Origin: Monoglobus sp964617455 | GTDB taxonomy: Bacteria; Bacillota; Clostridia; Monoglobales; Monoglobaceae | Assembly (NCBI GenBank): GCA_964617455.1 | Contig: CAZTYF010000002.1 | Coordinates: forward strand, 62,001-126,000 | Reading direction: 5' to 3' | DNA length: 64,000 nucleotides | In this document: piece by piece, positions 43,022 to 53,300 of the stretch | How positions within the stretch are numbered: the first letter of the stretch is position 1 | Layout of the letters: every line of letters begins with the position of its first letter | The notes under the pieces: generated by a model | What the model was told of the DNA's origin: nothing | What the model saw: the letters and a program-made list of their open reading frames with translations, nothing else | Databases searched by the model: none | Made by a program: the position numbers and the translations under genes

Positions 43022-43141
43022 TGTTACCGTGGCAGGTTGCCGGTTTTTGATTTCATCTTTTGGGTTTGCGAAAACCTGTCCGATTGTTTCAACTTTATTC
43101 GTAAAAATATTAAATTTATATTTATCAATGGAGGGTAAAAT

Positions 43142-46021
43142 ATGAAAAACATTAAAAGACTTACCTGTCTGGTTGTTGCGTTTTTGATGATTGCGACCTG
43201 CAGCGCCGTGTTCGCCGATTTCAGCGATGTTCCGGCAACGTCGGCATATGCGCAGGCAGTATCGTCCCTCAGCCAGTTGGGTGTAATCAACGGTTATGAA
43301 GACGGCACCTTCAAGCCCGACAACGATGTTACCCGCGCCGAGTTTACGGCAATGCTCATGAGAGCTATGGGTGCCGGCAGCCTCGGTTCCACATCGGCAG
43401 CGGATCTTCCGTTTACGGATATTTCCGACACAGACACATCCATATCTTGGGCTATCCCCAACATTAATATAGCATACAGCAGAGGCATTATAAACGGATA
43501 TCCCGAGGACAATACTTTCAAACCCAACAACAACATCCTCTATGAAGAAGCGGTTAAAATGGTCGTTTGCGCCCTTGGCTACGGCAGTTCGGTCAATACG
43601 GCAATGGAGCCTTGGTATACGGATTATATCAACCAGGCTCGGACATTGACCATCATAAAGAACGCCCAGAATATGGGCAATACGGGCAGCCCCGCCAGCC
43701 GTGCCTGCATTGCGCAGATGCTCTATGATTCTCTTGAGGTTCCCCTGGTTGAGGGCGGAATGGTAACCACAAAGACTTTGCTTTCCGACTATTTGGGATA
43801 TATCAAGAGCACGGGCTACATTTCCGCCAATGATGTGACAAGCCTCGATAATCCCGACGTTACCATGCACGAAAATCAAATCCAAATCCGTGCCCGGGAA
43901 CCGGGTTCCAATGCGTATGAGGTTCACACCTATGCGGTTGACAATATTGCGGATTTCCAAAACAAGTTGGGATATCAAATCGATTTCTTCTATGCCAGCG
44001 CAACGGCGGACAGCCCGGTTCGCTCACTGTTCAGCTATGAAATCAAAAACAACAATACGACTCTTGAAATAGCGGCCAATATGATCGATGCGGATGAGTC
44101 AACCAATTCTTCCATCAGATACTTCCCCGACGAGAATGCCCGTCTTACGGGAGTAAATTTGGCTGCGGACAACATCGTTATATATAATGGAAAGCTTTAC
44201 GGACCCAATGCGGATTCCAGCCGTTTCTCCGTTGATATGCTTCCGGGTGTGGGCACCGTATCACTCCTTGACTCGGACAACAACGGTTCCTATGACATAG
44301 TCAACATTTGGAAGTATGACGTATATTATGTAAGCAGCAAGATGGCCACCGAGCGTTCCATCACCGACAATGTAACAAGAGAGGGCGAGAACGCAAGACT
44401 CTATCTTGACAACGAGAGAGAGAGAATCAACATCATCAGAAAGAGCGGCGAACAGATTGACTTCGGTTCGATTGCCACGGGAGACGTGGTCTGCTACGCT
44501 GCCAGCAATCCCACAAACGGCGGAGAGTCTTATGCCACCGCAGTCGTGGTATCCGACAAAGTCACCGGCACGGTTTCTTCTTTGATCCCCGGAGAGGACA
44601 TGGTTGTGAATAATCAAACCTATCCGTTCTCGGCGGCGGCTCCTTGGATGGACACGGCCTATGCTCTCGGCAACACCAAGGCCCTTGATGCCCCAAAGGC
44701 ATCCGACAGCGGAACCTATGTTCTGGATATAAACGGCAACGTGTTTGCCTACAGCAATTCGGCAGAGACCAATGCGAATGTGACCTATGGCTACCTTATC
44801 GCTTACGATACGGGAAGTAATCTTTTCGGCTCCAATATCGAAGACGTAAGTCTGAGAATCTTGTCGCAGAACGGCAATCGGGGCGATTACTACATCAGGC
44901 GCTCCACCAGAGTCAACGGCGAGACATACAGTGACGCAAATTCATTCATCAATGCCCTTTCCGAAGGTGCGGGATATCAGTACACCGGAACGGACGCCTA
45001 TACGGATTTGCAGCAGGTTATCAAGTTTGCCACATCCGGCAACTTTATCACCGATATCTACACCGTTACGGCGAATACCAATGTGAGCGGCGGCAACGAG
45101 ATTGTTTCCAACAAACTGTATAAATATTCGGGACTCAATCCCTCAAGCGGCGATGTTAACGTAAAATATTCCAACAACAGGCTCACCAACGGCAATGCCA
45201 ACCTCATGGTTGAATCGGGCACGGTGGTATTCGTGGTTCCCGACGAGGCAGAGAGAGACAATTCGGATAACTTCTTCAAGAGAGACCGGAGCTACTTCAG
45301 CAACAACAGAACCTACGAGAAGGTTGAAGCCTTTGATGTTTCCACCACAAACTCCGCGAGAGTGGTTGTGGTATACAGCAGCTCATCCGTTCAGGAAGTG
45401 GACGACAACTCCCCCATTATGGTGGTCAGTGAACTTCCCGGCCAGACCTACGACAGCACGACCGGTGAGTTTGTGAGCGATGTAAGCGGCTATCAGGTAA
45501 GCAGATATTCGGGCGGCCTGCAGCAGAATGTGAGAGCCTCCGAAACCTCCGGCAATATCTTAAGCTCTATGGAGATAGGCGATATATACAGAGTCGGCGA
45601 GGATTCATACGGTTATATGACCTTTGAAAGCAAGAACCGCCTGTATCCGTCCTCCGGCGGCTATATAGACACCGGAGTCGATTCCCGAAGCAACTGGGAT
45701 TCGGCGGACTATTGCGTAATTTACGGAAGCGTCTACGCATCCAACTCCAATGAGGGTATGGTTCTCACCTCAACCGTAGCGGGCTACGGCGATGACCTTG
45801 ACAGTGTCGAGCAGTATCCCATCCCCGCTCTCAACTTCAGCGATGCTTTGATACTCAGATATGACCACAGCAGAAACAACACGGAAATCGTGGATGTTAC
45901 GGAAGACGGACTTATCAATCTTGATACCCTCTCCACCTACAGCAACGGTCAGGACCCGGCCGATGTACTGATTTATATGTATCAGGGCGAGGTACAGTTG
46001 ATGGCCATAATCAACGAGTAA
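43142..46021 (+). CDS. S-layer homology domain surface protein (paralogue A)
   Basis: 959 residues. Signal peptide 1-25 (ending SAVFA). Three N-terminal SLH domains: about 26-78 (LGVINGYEDGTFKPDNDVTRAEF), about 88-145 (RGIINGYPEDNTFKPNNNI) and a degenerate one to about 200. They should bind pyruvylated wall polymers. The remaining 750 residues are beta-rich with no catalytic motif I recognise. The layout resembles the protein at 56277: the same SLH/TKTLL junction, then YGYLI- and GTVSSL-type modules. GGAGGGTAAAAT precedes the ATG. It may be a structural S-layer protein. Confidence 0.88.
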   Translation: MKNIKRLTCLVVAFLMIATCSAVFADFSDVPATSAYAQAVSSLSQLGVINGYEDGTFKPDNDVTRAEFTAMLMRAMGAGSLGSTSAADLPFTDISDTDTSISWAIPNINIAYSRGIINGYPEDNTFKPNNNILYEEAVKMVVCALGYGSSVNTAMEPWYTDYINQARTLTIIKNAQNMGNTGSPASRACIAQMLYDSLEVPLVEGGMVTTKTLLSDYLGYIKSTGYISANDVTSLDNPDVTMHENQIQIRAREPGSNAYEVHTYAVDNIADFQNKLGYQIDFFYASATADSPVRSLFSYEIKNNNTTLEIAANMIDADESTNSSIRYFPDENARLTGVNLAADNIVIYNGKLYGPNADSSRFSVDMLPGVGTVSLLDSDNNGSYDIVNIWKYDVYYVSSKMATERSITDNVTREGENARLYLDNERERINIIRKSGEQIDFGSIATGDVVCYAASNPTNGGESYATAVVVSDKVTGTVSSLIPGEDMVVNNQTYPFSAAAPWMDTAYALGNTKALDAPKASDSGTYVLDINGNVFAYSNSAETNANVTYGYLIAYDTGSNLFGSNIEDVSLRILSQNGNRGDYYIRRSTRVNGETYSDANSFINALSEGAGYQYTGTDAYTDLQQVIKFATSGNFITDIYTVTANTNVSGGNEIVSNKLYKYSGLNPSSGDVNVKYSNNRLTNGNANLMVESGTVVFVVPDEAERDNSDNFFKRDRSYFSNNRTYEKVEAFDVSTTNSARVVVVYSSSSVQEVDDNSPIMVVSELPGQTYDSTTGEFVSDVSGYQVSRYSGGLQQNVRASETSGNILSSMEIGDIYRVGEDSYGYMTFESKNRLYPSSGGYIDTGVDSRSNWDSADYCVIYGSVYASNSNEGMVLTSTVAGYGDDLDSVEQYPIPALNFSDALILRYDHSRNNTEIVDVTEDGLINLDTLSTYSNGQDPADVLIYMYQGEVQLMAIINE

Positions 46022-46038
46022 TAAAATTAAAACATAAT

Positions 46039-46065
46039 GGGCTGCCTCCGGGCAGCCTATTTTTT
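46039..46065 (+). terminator. Terminator of the first SLH gene
   Basis: GGCTGCC / GGCAGCC, perfect stem with a TCCG loop, then a six-T run. It lies 18 bp after the stop, so the next SLH gene needs its own promoter. Confidence 0.9.
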
Positions 46066-46213
46066 CACCGATACGAAATGATTTTGCGGGACAGCCGTTT
46101 TGTCTTTGACCGGTTTTGATGAAAGGAAAAAGATAATTTTCTGTAATGATAGTGTAATAATAGCAAAAAATTATTAAAAACTAATGAATAATTGCCTCTT
46201 TGTTCGGGGTGGA

Positions 46214-46242
46214 TTGACTAAATCTCAAATTTGTTGTATAAT
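46214..46242 (+). promoter_or_regulatory. Promoter of the 1304-residue SLH gene
   Basis: TTGACT (46214-46219), 17-bp spacer, TATAAT (46237-46242), 86 bp upstream of the ATG at 46328. The same TTGACT-17 design as the first SLH promoter. Confidence 0.8.
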
Positions 46243-46327
46243 CGTCTTAACTGTATAGGGGAGGTATGTCCTTTTGACTCCCGCAAATCCGATTAAAAAT
46301 TTGAATTTATAAATAGGGGGAATAGTA

Positions 46328-49300
46328 ATGGTAAAGTTTAGAAAGACTATGGCTTTGATGCTGGCCCTTGCATTGGTTTTGACGACCTTTGGGGCAGTGA
46401 CCGTTTCCGCCGCCTCTTTTGGCGACACCCAAGGCCACTGGGCAGAGAGCGTCATAGACAAATGGAGCGACGCAGGCGTTGTGAACGGCTATTCGGATGG
46501 CACATTCCTGCCGGATAACAACATCACAAGGGCGGAGCTGGCCAAAGTCATTTCCACGGCAAAGCAGTTCACCACGGAAGCGGAGATTAACTTCAGCGAT
46601 GTTGCTCCCGATGAATGGTATGTTTCGGACCTTAAGAAGTGTGTGGCTCAGGGAGTCATAGGCGGCTATGAGGACGGCACATTCAAACCGGAAAACGAAG
46701 TTACCCGCGAAGAAGCCGCAGCCATGTTCCAGAGAGCATATCAAATCAATTCTCACGGTTTGATTGACTTTGCGGACAGCGACCAAATTTCGACTTGGGC
46801 AACCACGGCAATCTCGTCCATGGTGGGCACGGGAATTATCAACGGTTATGAAGATAACACCTTCCGTCCGGCGGCAAGCATAACCCGGGCAGAGGTTGTT
46901 AAGATTCTTGACGGAATTACCGCTGTTGCAACGGAGCCGGGTGCATCCACAGAACCCGGTCAGGGCGGCGGTGTCAGCTCGGGCGGCGTAGTAAACGGCG
47001 GCCTTGGCGGCAGTGCGGCTCACAACGGCTACTTCAGCGGCGGCGTCGGCGGCGGCAGCGGCGGCGGCGACGGATTTACGGGTTACCCCGTAGTGTTCAA
47101 TGCCAACGGCGGCCAATTTGAAGACGGAAAAGAAACCAAGACGGTCACCATTTCAAACGGCAGTGTTGTGGGAGGAGCAGAGCCCGTTCCGACTCGGGTG
47201 GAGACGGTGGAAGTTGAATCCACGGCATCTCCGGCACCTACGGCTCAGACCGTTACCTATCTGTTTGCCGGCTGGTACAGATCCAAAGCGGCGGCAGACA
47301 GCTTGGACGATACACAAAAGTGGGATATAAACAACGACAGAGTAACCTCTGGCGTGACCCTTTATGCCGGCTGGTATAAGGAAGGTGAAGTTGTTGTCTC
47401 CTTCAACTTAAACGGCGGCAACGGGGAAGTTACGAATGTTGCTCCCCAAGCGGTGAAAACCGGAGGATTTGCCGCAGAACCCGCAGAGGTTCCCACTCGC
47501 ACGCACTATGCATTCACGGGTTGGTACAGCAGCCCCACAGCTGCGGAAAAGTATGATTTTGCGGCTGTACCCGTATATAAAGACACAACGCTCTATGCCG
47601 GATGGCAGGTTGATGCGGAGTTTGCGGCGGTTGAGGTTTCTATGCCCGACACCACTGTGGGCACATCCTCAAACGGCAAGATTATTGCGACGCCCGCAAA
47701 AGCCATTCCCGGTGAGACCATCGTTTTGAGGGTTATATCTCCCGACGGATTTAAAGTGAGAACCGTGAAGGCATTGTCATACATCTCCGCGACAACCGGA
47801 GAGACCGTGACGGTTTCCGATTACACATTGGAAGGCAGCAGGGTTACCTTTATTTTGCCGGAGGATGTTCAAGAGGGCACGGTGGAGCTCAATGTTTCCT
47901 TCACACAAGGAACCGAAACGGAGGAAAATCCCGTAACACCTCCGCCTGCGGACACGGACCCGGACGAGGGCCCCGGATATGTTTCGTACAAGTTTAGCGG
48001 TTCTCTGTTTGAAGAACCTCGAGGCAACGGTAAAATGACTGCAAATACCGATTTTAATGGTTTTTCGATTTCAAAAGATTGCGATTTGGATGCAAACGAA
48101 AAGGAATTTGCGGATAGTATTGATGCCGCCGGGGAGGTCAGAACCTACACTCATCGTTTGAAAATCGGCACAAATGAGGCCAAGATTTCGGTATTGGGCC
48201 CCTGCGATGTTACGATTGATGCTTGTTCCGCTTCCAGTGAAGACAGAACATACGATGTGAAAGACGATAAAGGCACTGTTTTGGTTGATGACTTTATGTG
48301 TAAGAACGGTGCGACTCCGAGCTGTCAATTCAGATATGAAGGCAGCGGAGGAACTTTGACCATCAAGGGAAACAAGGGTATCAATCTTTACGGCGTAATC
48401 TTGTACTACGGCGAAGATTTCGTAATGCCCACGGCTGCTCCCACCGCGGCACCTCCCACGGCGGACCCGAACCTTAAGCATGCCATAAAGAAAGGCGAAG
48501 TTGCGAACGGCGATATCGTATTTGATGCCGACCAGCAGTCCATAGGTCAAAAAGTCACAATCACAACTCAGCCCAACGAAGGATATGAAGCCGCAGGTGT
48601 ATACACCAACGCCGGCGTTGGTGTAACAAGAGAGGGCGACAACACATTCTCCTTCACAATGCCCTACTCGGATGTTACCGTTTCGGCTCGTTTCGTTAAA
48701 CAGAATGCGCAAATGCATTCGATAAACTACATTCAAACCGACCATGGTTCAATCACGGTAAAGCCCAAGACATCCTTTATAACCGCATCCGTCTTTGAGA
48801 GCACGGAGAACTTCCTCTATCAAAACGGCGGAATGTGGGCAATCTCCGGTGACAGCCCCGATGGAGCGGTCTATGAAACCACCGAAGCCGCTCGGAAGAA
48901 TGATACGAATAAGTTGGTTGTTACCGACAATGAAGCGGTATGCGCCCTTCCGGATGCTCTTGAGGGCCCCTTCACCCTGTCCTATGATGTATATACACAG
49001 GGAGATACGGGTCAGGCATTCAGAACCTATCTTGACAACAAAGCGGACGAAGTCGATCCCGCAACAGGCAAGACTTTAACAAGCGGAAACGACAATGCGT
49101 TCTTCCATATGACCAATATCAAAGACAGAATTTACGCAACGGGCAATGCTGCAGACCTTGAGTTATCCGAAGGTTCGAGCACGGGAAATGCCACACAACT
49201 CAGCAGGAATGAGTTTGAGGACAACAGGTGGTTCAAGGTAATGATAAAGGGCGATACCCGCGATGACTCAGCTACCGTAGAGTTTTACAGACACACCACC

Positions 49301-50242
49301 AACGGAGATTATTCCGCATCTTCAACGGTTGCAGATGCGGAAATCAGTGGAGACAATGCCCCCTTCGTATCGGGCAGAGACAAGAGCATAAAACAGATAA
49401 GACTTGGCAGAGCCACCAGCGGCACCGTATATTATGACAATGTAAAACTTCAGACCTATAACGACGATGTATACAGCGCCTATGAGGGCGAGGAGTTTAC
49501 CGTAACCGTAAAGGCGGATTTGGCATATGAAATAGACAGAGTAATCGTCACGGACGCTGCGGGCAATGTTACCGAGGCGCAGGCCTCCGGTTCGGACTTC
49601 ACCGTAACGGTACCCTCAAGCGATGCGACTATTTCGGCGGAGTTTGTTCCCGAAAGACCCGCACCGGCTCCAGAAGGCCTTGCACCCATCACGGACGACT
49701 ATGAGATAGCCTTCAGAGATTACATCAGTTCGACCCAGTATGTGCCCACGCTCATACCGCCGGAAGGCGAGCCCAACGCGAATACGGTTTATCTGTCCGG
49801 TGGTCAGCAAGTTTCCGAGCAGAACGGAAACAGTGTGGTAGGAAGCTTGGGAGAGAAATCCAACTGCATGAGGCTGAACGGCAAGTCGACATACATTGCG
49901 ATACAACCTGCATTTGATGCGGTAATTACGGTTTACGGCGAGCAGGATGCAATCGGTTCCATAGGTATGGGACTCAAACCCGGCTCTTGCGGCCTCTATG
50001 TGGGCGAGAGACTCCAGGCGGTACATACCCTCACCGTCAAGGCGGGAACCTGCGTATTCATAACCGGTGTTGCACCTTCCACGGGTGCCGGTCAGGACTA
50101 CTTCGTAGCCGGCCTCACCGTAACCCACGCAGGCGCCGCTGCCGCGGCTCAGGTTCAAGGAGAAGATGACATCCCGGCCGATGAGGCCGCGGATGCAATC
50201 ATCCCCGACAACAGCGATGCGGAAACCACCGAAAATGTATAA
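46328..50242 (+). CDS. SLH-anchored multi-domain adhesin-like protein with InlB B-repeats
   Basis: 1304 residues. Signal peptide 1-28. Three SLH domains, about 30-205 (VVNGYSDGTFLPDNNITRAEL and two more). Gly-rich linker about 210-250. Two or three Listeria-Bacteroides (InlB B) repeats, about 255-425, each ending TLYAGW. Then a beta-module about 555-700 (YKFSG ... GINLYGVILYYG), an InlB-B-like half repeat, a LamG-like stretch about 820-1040 (GPFTLSYDVYTQG ... GTVYYDNVKLQT) and a final beta-module to about 1275. No catalytic motif seen. Probably binds polysaccharide or surfaces. Its last module and the one near 1457-1592 of the GH3 protein look related. GGGGGAATAGTA precedes the ATG. Confidence 0.88.
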   Translation: MVKFRKTMALMLALALVLTTFGAVTVSAASFGDTQGHWAESVIDKWSDAGVVNGYSDGTFLPDNNITRAELAKVISTAKQFTTEAEINFSDVAPDEWYVSDLKKCVAQGVIGGYEDGTFKPENEVTREEAAAMFQRAYQINSHGLIDFADSDQISTWATTAISSMVGTGIINGYEDNTFRPAASITRAEVVKILDGITAVATEPGASTEPGQGGGVSSGGVVNGGLGGSAAHNGYFSGGVGGGSGGGDGFTGYPVVFNANGGQFEDGKETKTVTISNGSVVGGAEPVPTRVETVEVESTASPAPTAQTVTYLFAGWYRSKAAADSLDDTQKWDINNDRVTSGVTLYAGWYKEGEVVVSFNLNGGNGEVTNVAPQAVKTGGFAAEPAEVPTRTHYAFTGWYSSPTAAEKYDFAAVPVYKDTTLYAGWQVDAEFAAVEVSMPDTTVGTSSNGKIIATPAKAIPGETIVLRVISPDGFKVRTVKALSYISATTGETVTVSDYTLEGSRVTFILPEDVQEGTVELNVSFTQGTETEENPVTPPPADTDPDEGPGYVSYKFSGSLFEEPRGNGKMTANTDFNGFSISKDCDLDANEKEFADSIDAAGEVRTYTHRLKIGTNEAKISVLGPCDVTIDACSASSEDRTYDVKDDKGTVLVDDFMCKNGATPSCQFRYEGSGGTLTIKGNKGINLYGVILYYGEDFVMPTAAPTAAPPTADPNLKHAIKKGEVANGDIVFDADQQSIGQKVTITTQPNEGYEAAGVYTNAGVGVTREGDNTFSFTMPYSDVTVSARFVKQNAQMHSINYIQTDHGSITVKPKTSFITASVFESTENFLYQNGGMWAISGDSPDGAVYETTEAARKNDTNKLVVTDNEAVCALPDALEGPFTLSYDVYTQGDTGQAFRTYLDNKADEVDPATGKTLTSGNDNAFFHMTNIKDRIYATGNAADLELSEGSSTGNATQLSRNEFEDNRWFKVMIKGDTRDDSATVEFYRHTTNGDYSASSTVADAEISGDNAPFVSGRDKSIKQIRLGRATSGTVYYDNVKLQTYNDDVYSAYEGEEFTVTVKADLAYEIDRVIVTDAAGNVTEAQASGSDFTVTVPSSDATISAEFVPERPAPAPEGLAPITDDYEIAFRDYISSTQYVPTLIPPEGEPNANTVYLSGGQQVSEQNGNSVVGSLGEKSNCMRLNGKSTYIAIQPAFDAVITVYGEQDAIGSIGMGLKPGSCGLYVGERLQAVHTLTVKAGTCVFITGVAPSTGAGQDYFVAGLTVTHAGAAAAAQVQGEDDIPADEAADAIIPDNSDAETTENV

Positions 50243-50326
50243 ACAAGGAGCTATACCGATAAATTCGGATACAGTACATAAATTTGTAATATAATTTTAT
50301 AACAATACAAAATAGGGGGAATAAGT

Positions 50327-53300
50327 ATGCTTAGAAAAAAGCTATCAGCTGTGCTTGCTCTTCTTGTATCATTGGCACTTGTGCTGACGGCGGCTCCCAT
50401 CTATTCCTTTGCGGAGGAAGCGGATGCGCAGGCTCCGGCCCAAACCGAAACTCAAGAAGACAGTACCGTTGAAGAAGACGTCAGCTATATGATTGATGCC
50501 GATGGCAACAAGACCGAGCTGACCGATGAGATGAGAGAGGAGATCTACGCCGACGAAGAATCGGAAGATTCCGGTCTTGATGCCGTAGATGAGGAAGCTT
50601 TCTTCGATAGAGAAGACGGAGAAGTGACCGTGGCGGAAGGCGAAGAGGCTACCGACGGTGACCAAGATGCGGTGACTGCCGATATGAATGCCCTTGCCAT
50701 TCCGGGAGATGCCTCAAACATCACGGAAGATTTCGATTTGCCCATAAAAGGCGAATTCGGTTCAACCATCACTTGGGCATCGTCCGACGAGAAAGTAGTG
50801 TCGGTTGACAACACCACGGGTCATGTGACGGTTAACCGCCCGGATGCTTCAAGCGGAGCCGGTGTTCAGGTAACCCTCACGGCTACGGTTACTCTCAATG
50901 CGGCAAGTGCGACCAAGGACTTGATTCTGACCGTTGCGGCTGTGGCACCCTCGGAGGACGCAGGCGTCGCTCAGGCAGACATCGACATGGTTGAACTCCC
51001 CGCTGTTGATGCAGAGGGCAATGTCCTCGATGCCACGAATGTTACCGCCGGCTTTACCATGCCCACAACCGGATATTACGGTTCCGTTATCACCTATTCG
51101 ATATCCACGGAATCCGGTCAGGATTGTTTGAGTGTTGACAACAAAACCGGCGCTGTTACCATTACCCAAAAGCCCGTTTTCAGCGGAAACGGCACAACGG
51201 AGTTTACCCTTACCGCAACCGCCACCTACAACGGCAAAACCGCCTCGAAGAGTTTCACTCTCGATTTGGTTGACGAGGAGCCCGTAACGGATGCGGAAAA
51301 GGCTTTGTATGACGTAAACAATGCAATCATCGGAGGAATTGACCCCGATAATGTTCGCCAGAGTTCCTTCTATCTTGAAGACAAGGGCACGTACGGAACT
51401 CTCACTTGGGAGTCTTCCGACAGCAACATCCTGAGTCTCAAGGCAGGGGATTACGTAGGCGGCTCCGACGGTTCGGGCGATGATGAAGGAAACGAAGATA
51501 ATCTTCCTCCCGAAAATTTAGGCGGCTACACAGCCACTGTTACCATGCCCAAGGGCGGCTACAACTCAAGCGTTACCCTGACGGTTAAATCAAATGTAAA
51601 CGGCGCAGAGGCAGAGAGGGATATTCCTCTCACCATAGTTGCCAACAATACGGTCAAGGCTTTCCCCGCAGCCGAAGGATACGGACAGTATTCCATAGGC
51701 GGACGCGGCGGTCAGGTTTACCATGTTACCAATTTGAATGCATCCGGCCCCGGCTCACTCCAGTACGGCGTTGAGGAAATGTCCGGCGCTCGAACCATCG
51801 TGTTTGATGTGGGCGGCGTTATTGACTTGACATCCTATGGTGCAAACCTTGTGCTCAAGGGCCTTAAGGGTGCAAATGTTACGATTGCGGGCCAGACAGC
51901 TCCATATCCGGGTATTACCTTGAAGGGTTATGGCCTTGATATAAGTTCCACCCATGATGTTATAATCAGAAATATCAGAATCAGAATAGGTGATGTTCAA
52001 AAGGACGGCCTCTTTAACCAGACGGACCCCATGAGCGTCAGCGCCACTTCGAATTTGATTATTGACCACTGCACCTATCAGTGGGCCATTGATATGGAAT
52101 TCCGTGTAGCGGGCAAAAACGTAACCTTCCAGAATATGCTGATGGGCAAAGGTCTTACCATAAACTCCACCCATGAAAAAGGCGGCCACTCCTACGGCGG
52201 CGCCATAAACGAAGGTTCATCGGCTGTTTCCTTCATCAAGACGATGATGACCGACAGTACCCAGCGTACGCCTCGTCTTGTTGATGCCGATTGGGTTGAT
52301 TCCTACAATGTGTTGCTTTTCGACTGCGGCAACGGATTCGATGTTTATAACTATGAAGGACAAAACAGAAACGCCCTCTATAATGTTCACGACAACTTTG
52401 CAAGAGGCGGAAGTGTTCAGTCCAACAAGACGCCTTTCAGAGTAGGCAGAGGTCGTGACTATTCCGGCGGCGTATTGTGCTACTATAACAACAACTACAC
52501 CTCAGGACAGAACAATGCCAAGGGCTTCGGCGAGGCGTCTCCGACCAATCAGAATGTACCCAGTAACGGTATAATGAATTTTGGAATCAAAGAGGACGGT
52601 AAAGTTGCGGACCTGAGCAGTATCACTCTTGATGAATGGAACAATGACCCTCGTTCCTATGACAATAACAACAAGAGCACGGTGGCCGGAACCAATGCCT
52701 ATATGGATTATCCCCTTCCGGCTCCCCGCGGAGACATAATCCCCGTTGAAGGTGCGGACCTTGAAAATTCTTTGGTTAAATATGCATTGAACGAAGATGG
52801 TTTAGGTCAAGGTATGGGCGCCACCAAACCCGCCAGGGATCTTTACGATACCATGGTTATGGCGGAGATGAAGGCAGGAACCACAGGCTCCGTCGGTTTG
52901 ACCAAGAGCCAGGTATCTCCGTTCTTCAATCAATTGGAAGCAAGACTCACGGAGCCTCAGCTTGACGAAAACGGAAACACCGTTATGGTGCCCGTTGACT
53001 ACACGGCCCACAGAGCCGTTGAAGCGGATTCGAGCTCTCCCTCGGGCTTCAAATACGGTGAGCCTCACAACTACAAGGTAACTCGGACATGGACGGCTCT
53101 CCAAGGTGCGGGCCCCGCTCTTAAAGGTTCCACGGATGCGAGCAACAAACCCATTAACTGGGATACGCACTTGGATGTAAACACGGAAACCAATCCGAAT
53201 GCCGCAAATGTGTATGAGAAGAAATATTTGACCGATTTTGAGATAGGCGACTGGTGGGGCGAGTATTGCGGAGCTCCCGGCAAGATCCTCAAATACACCT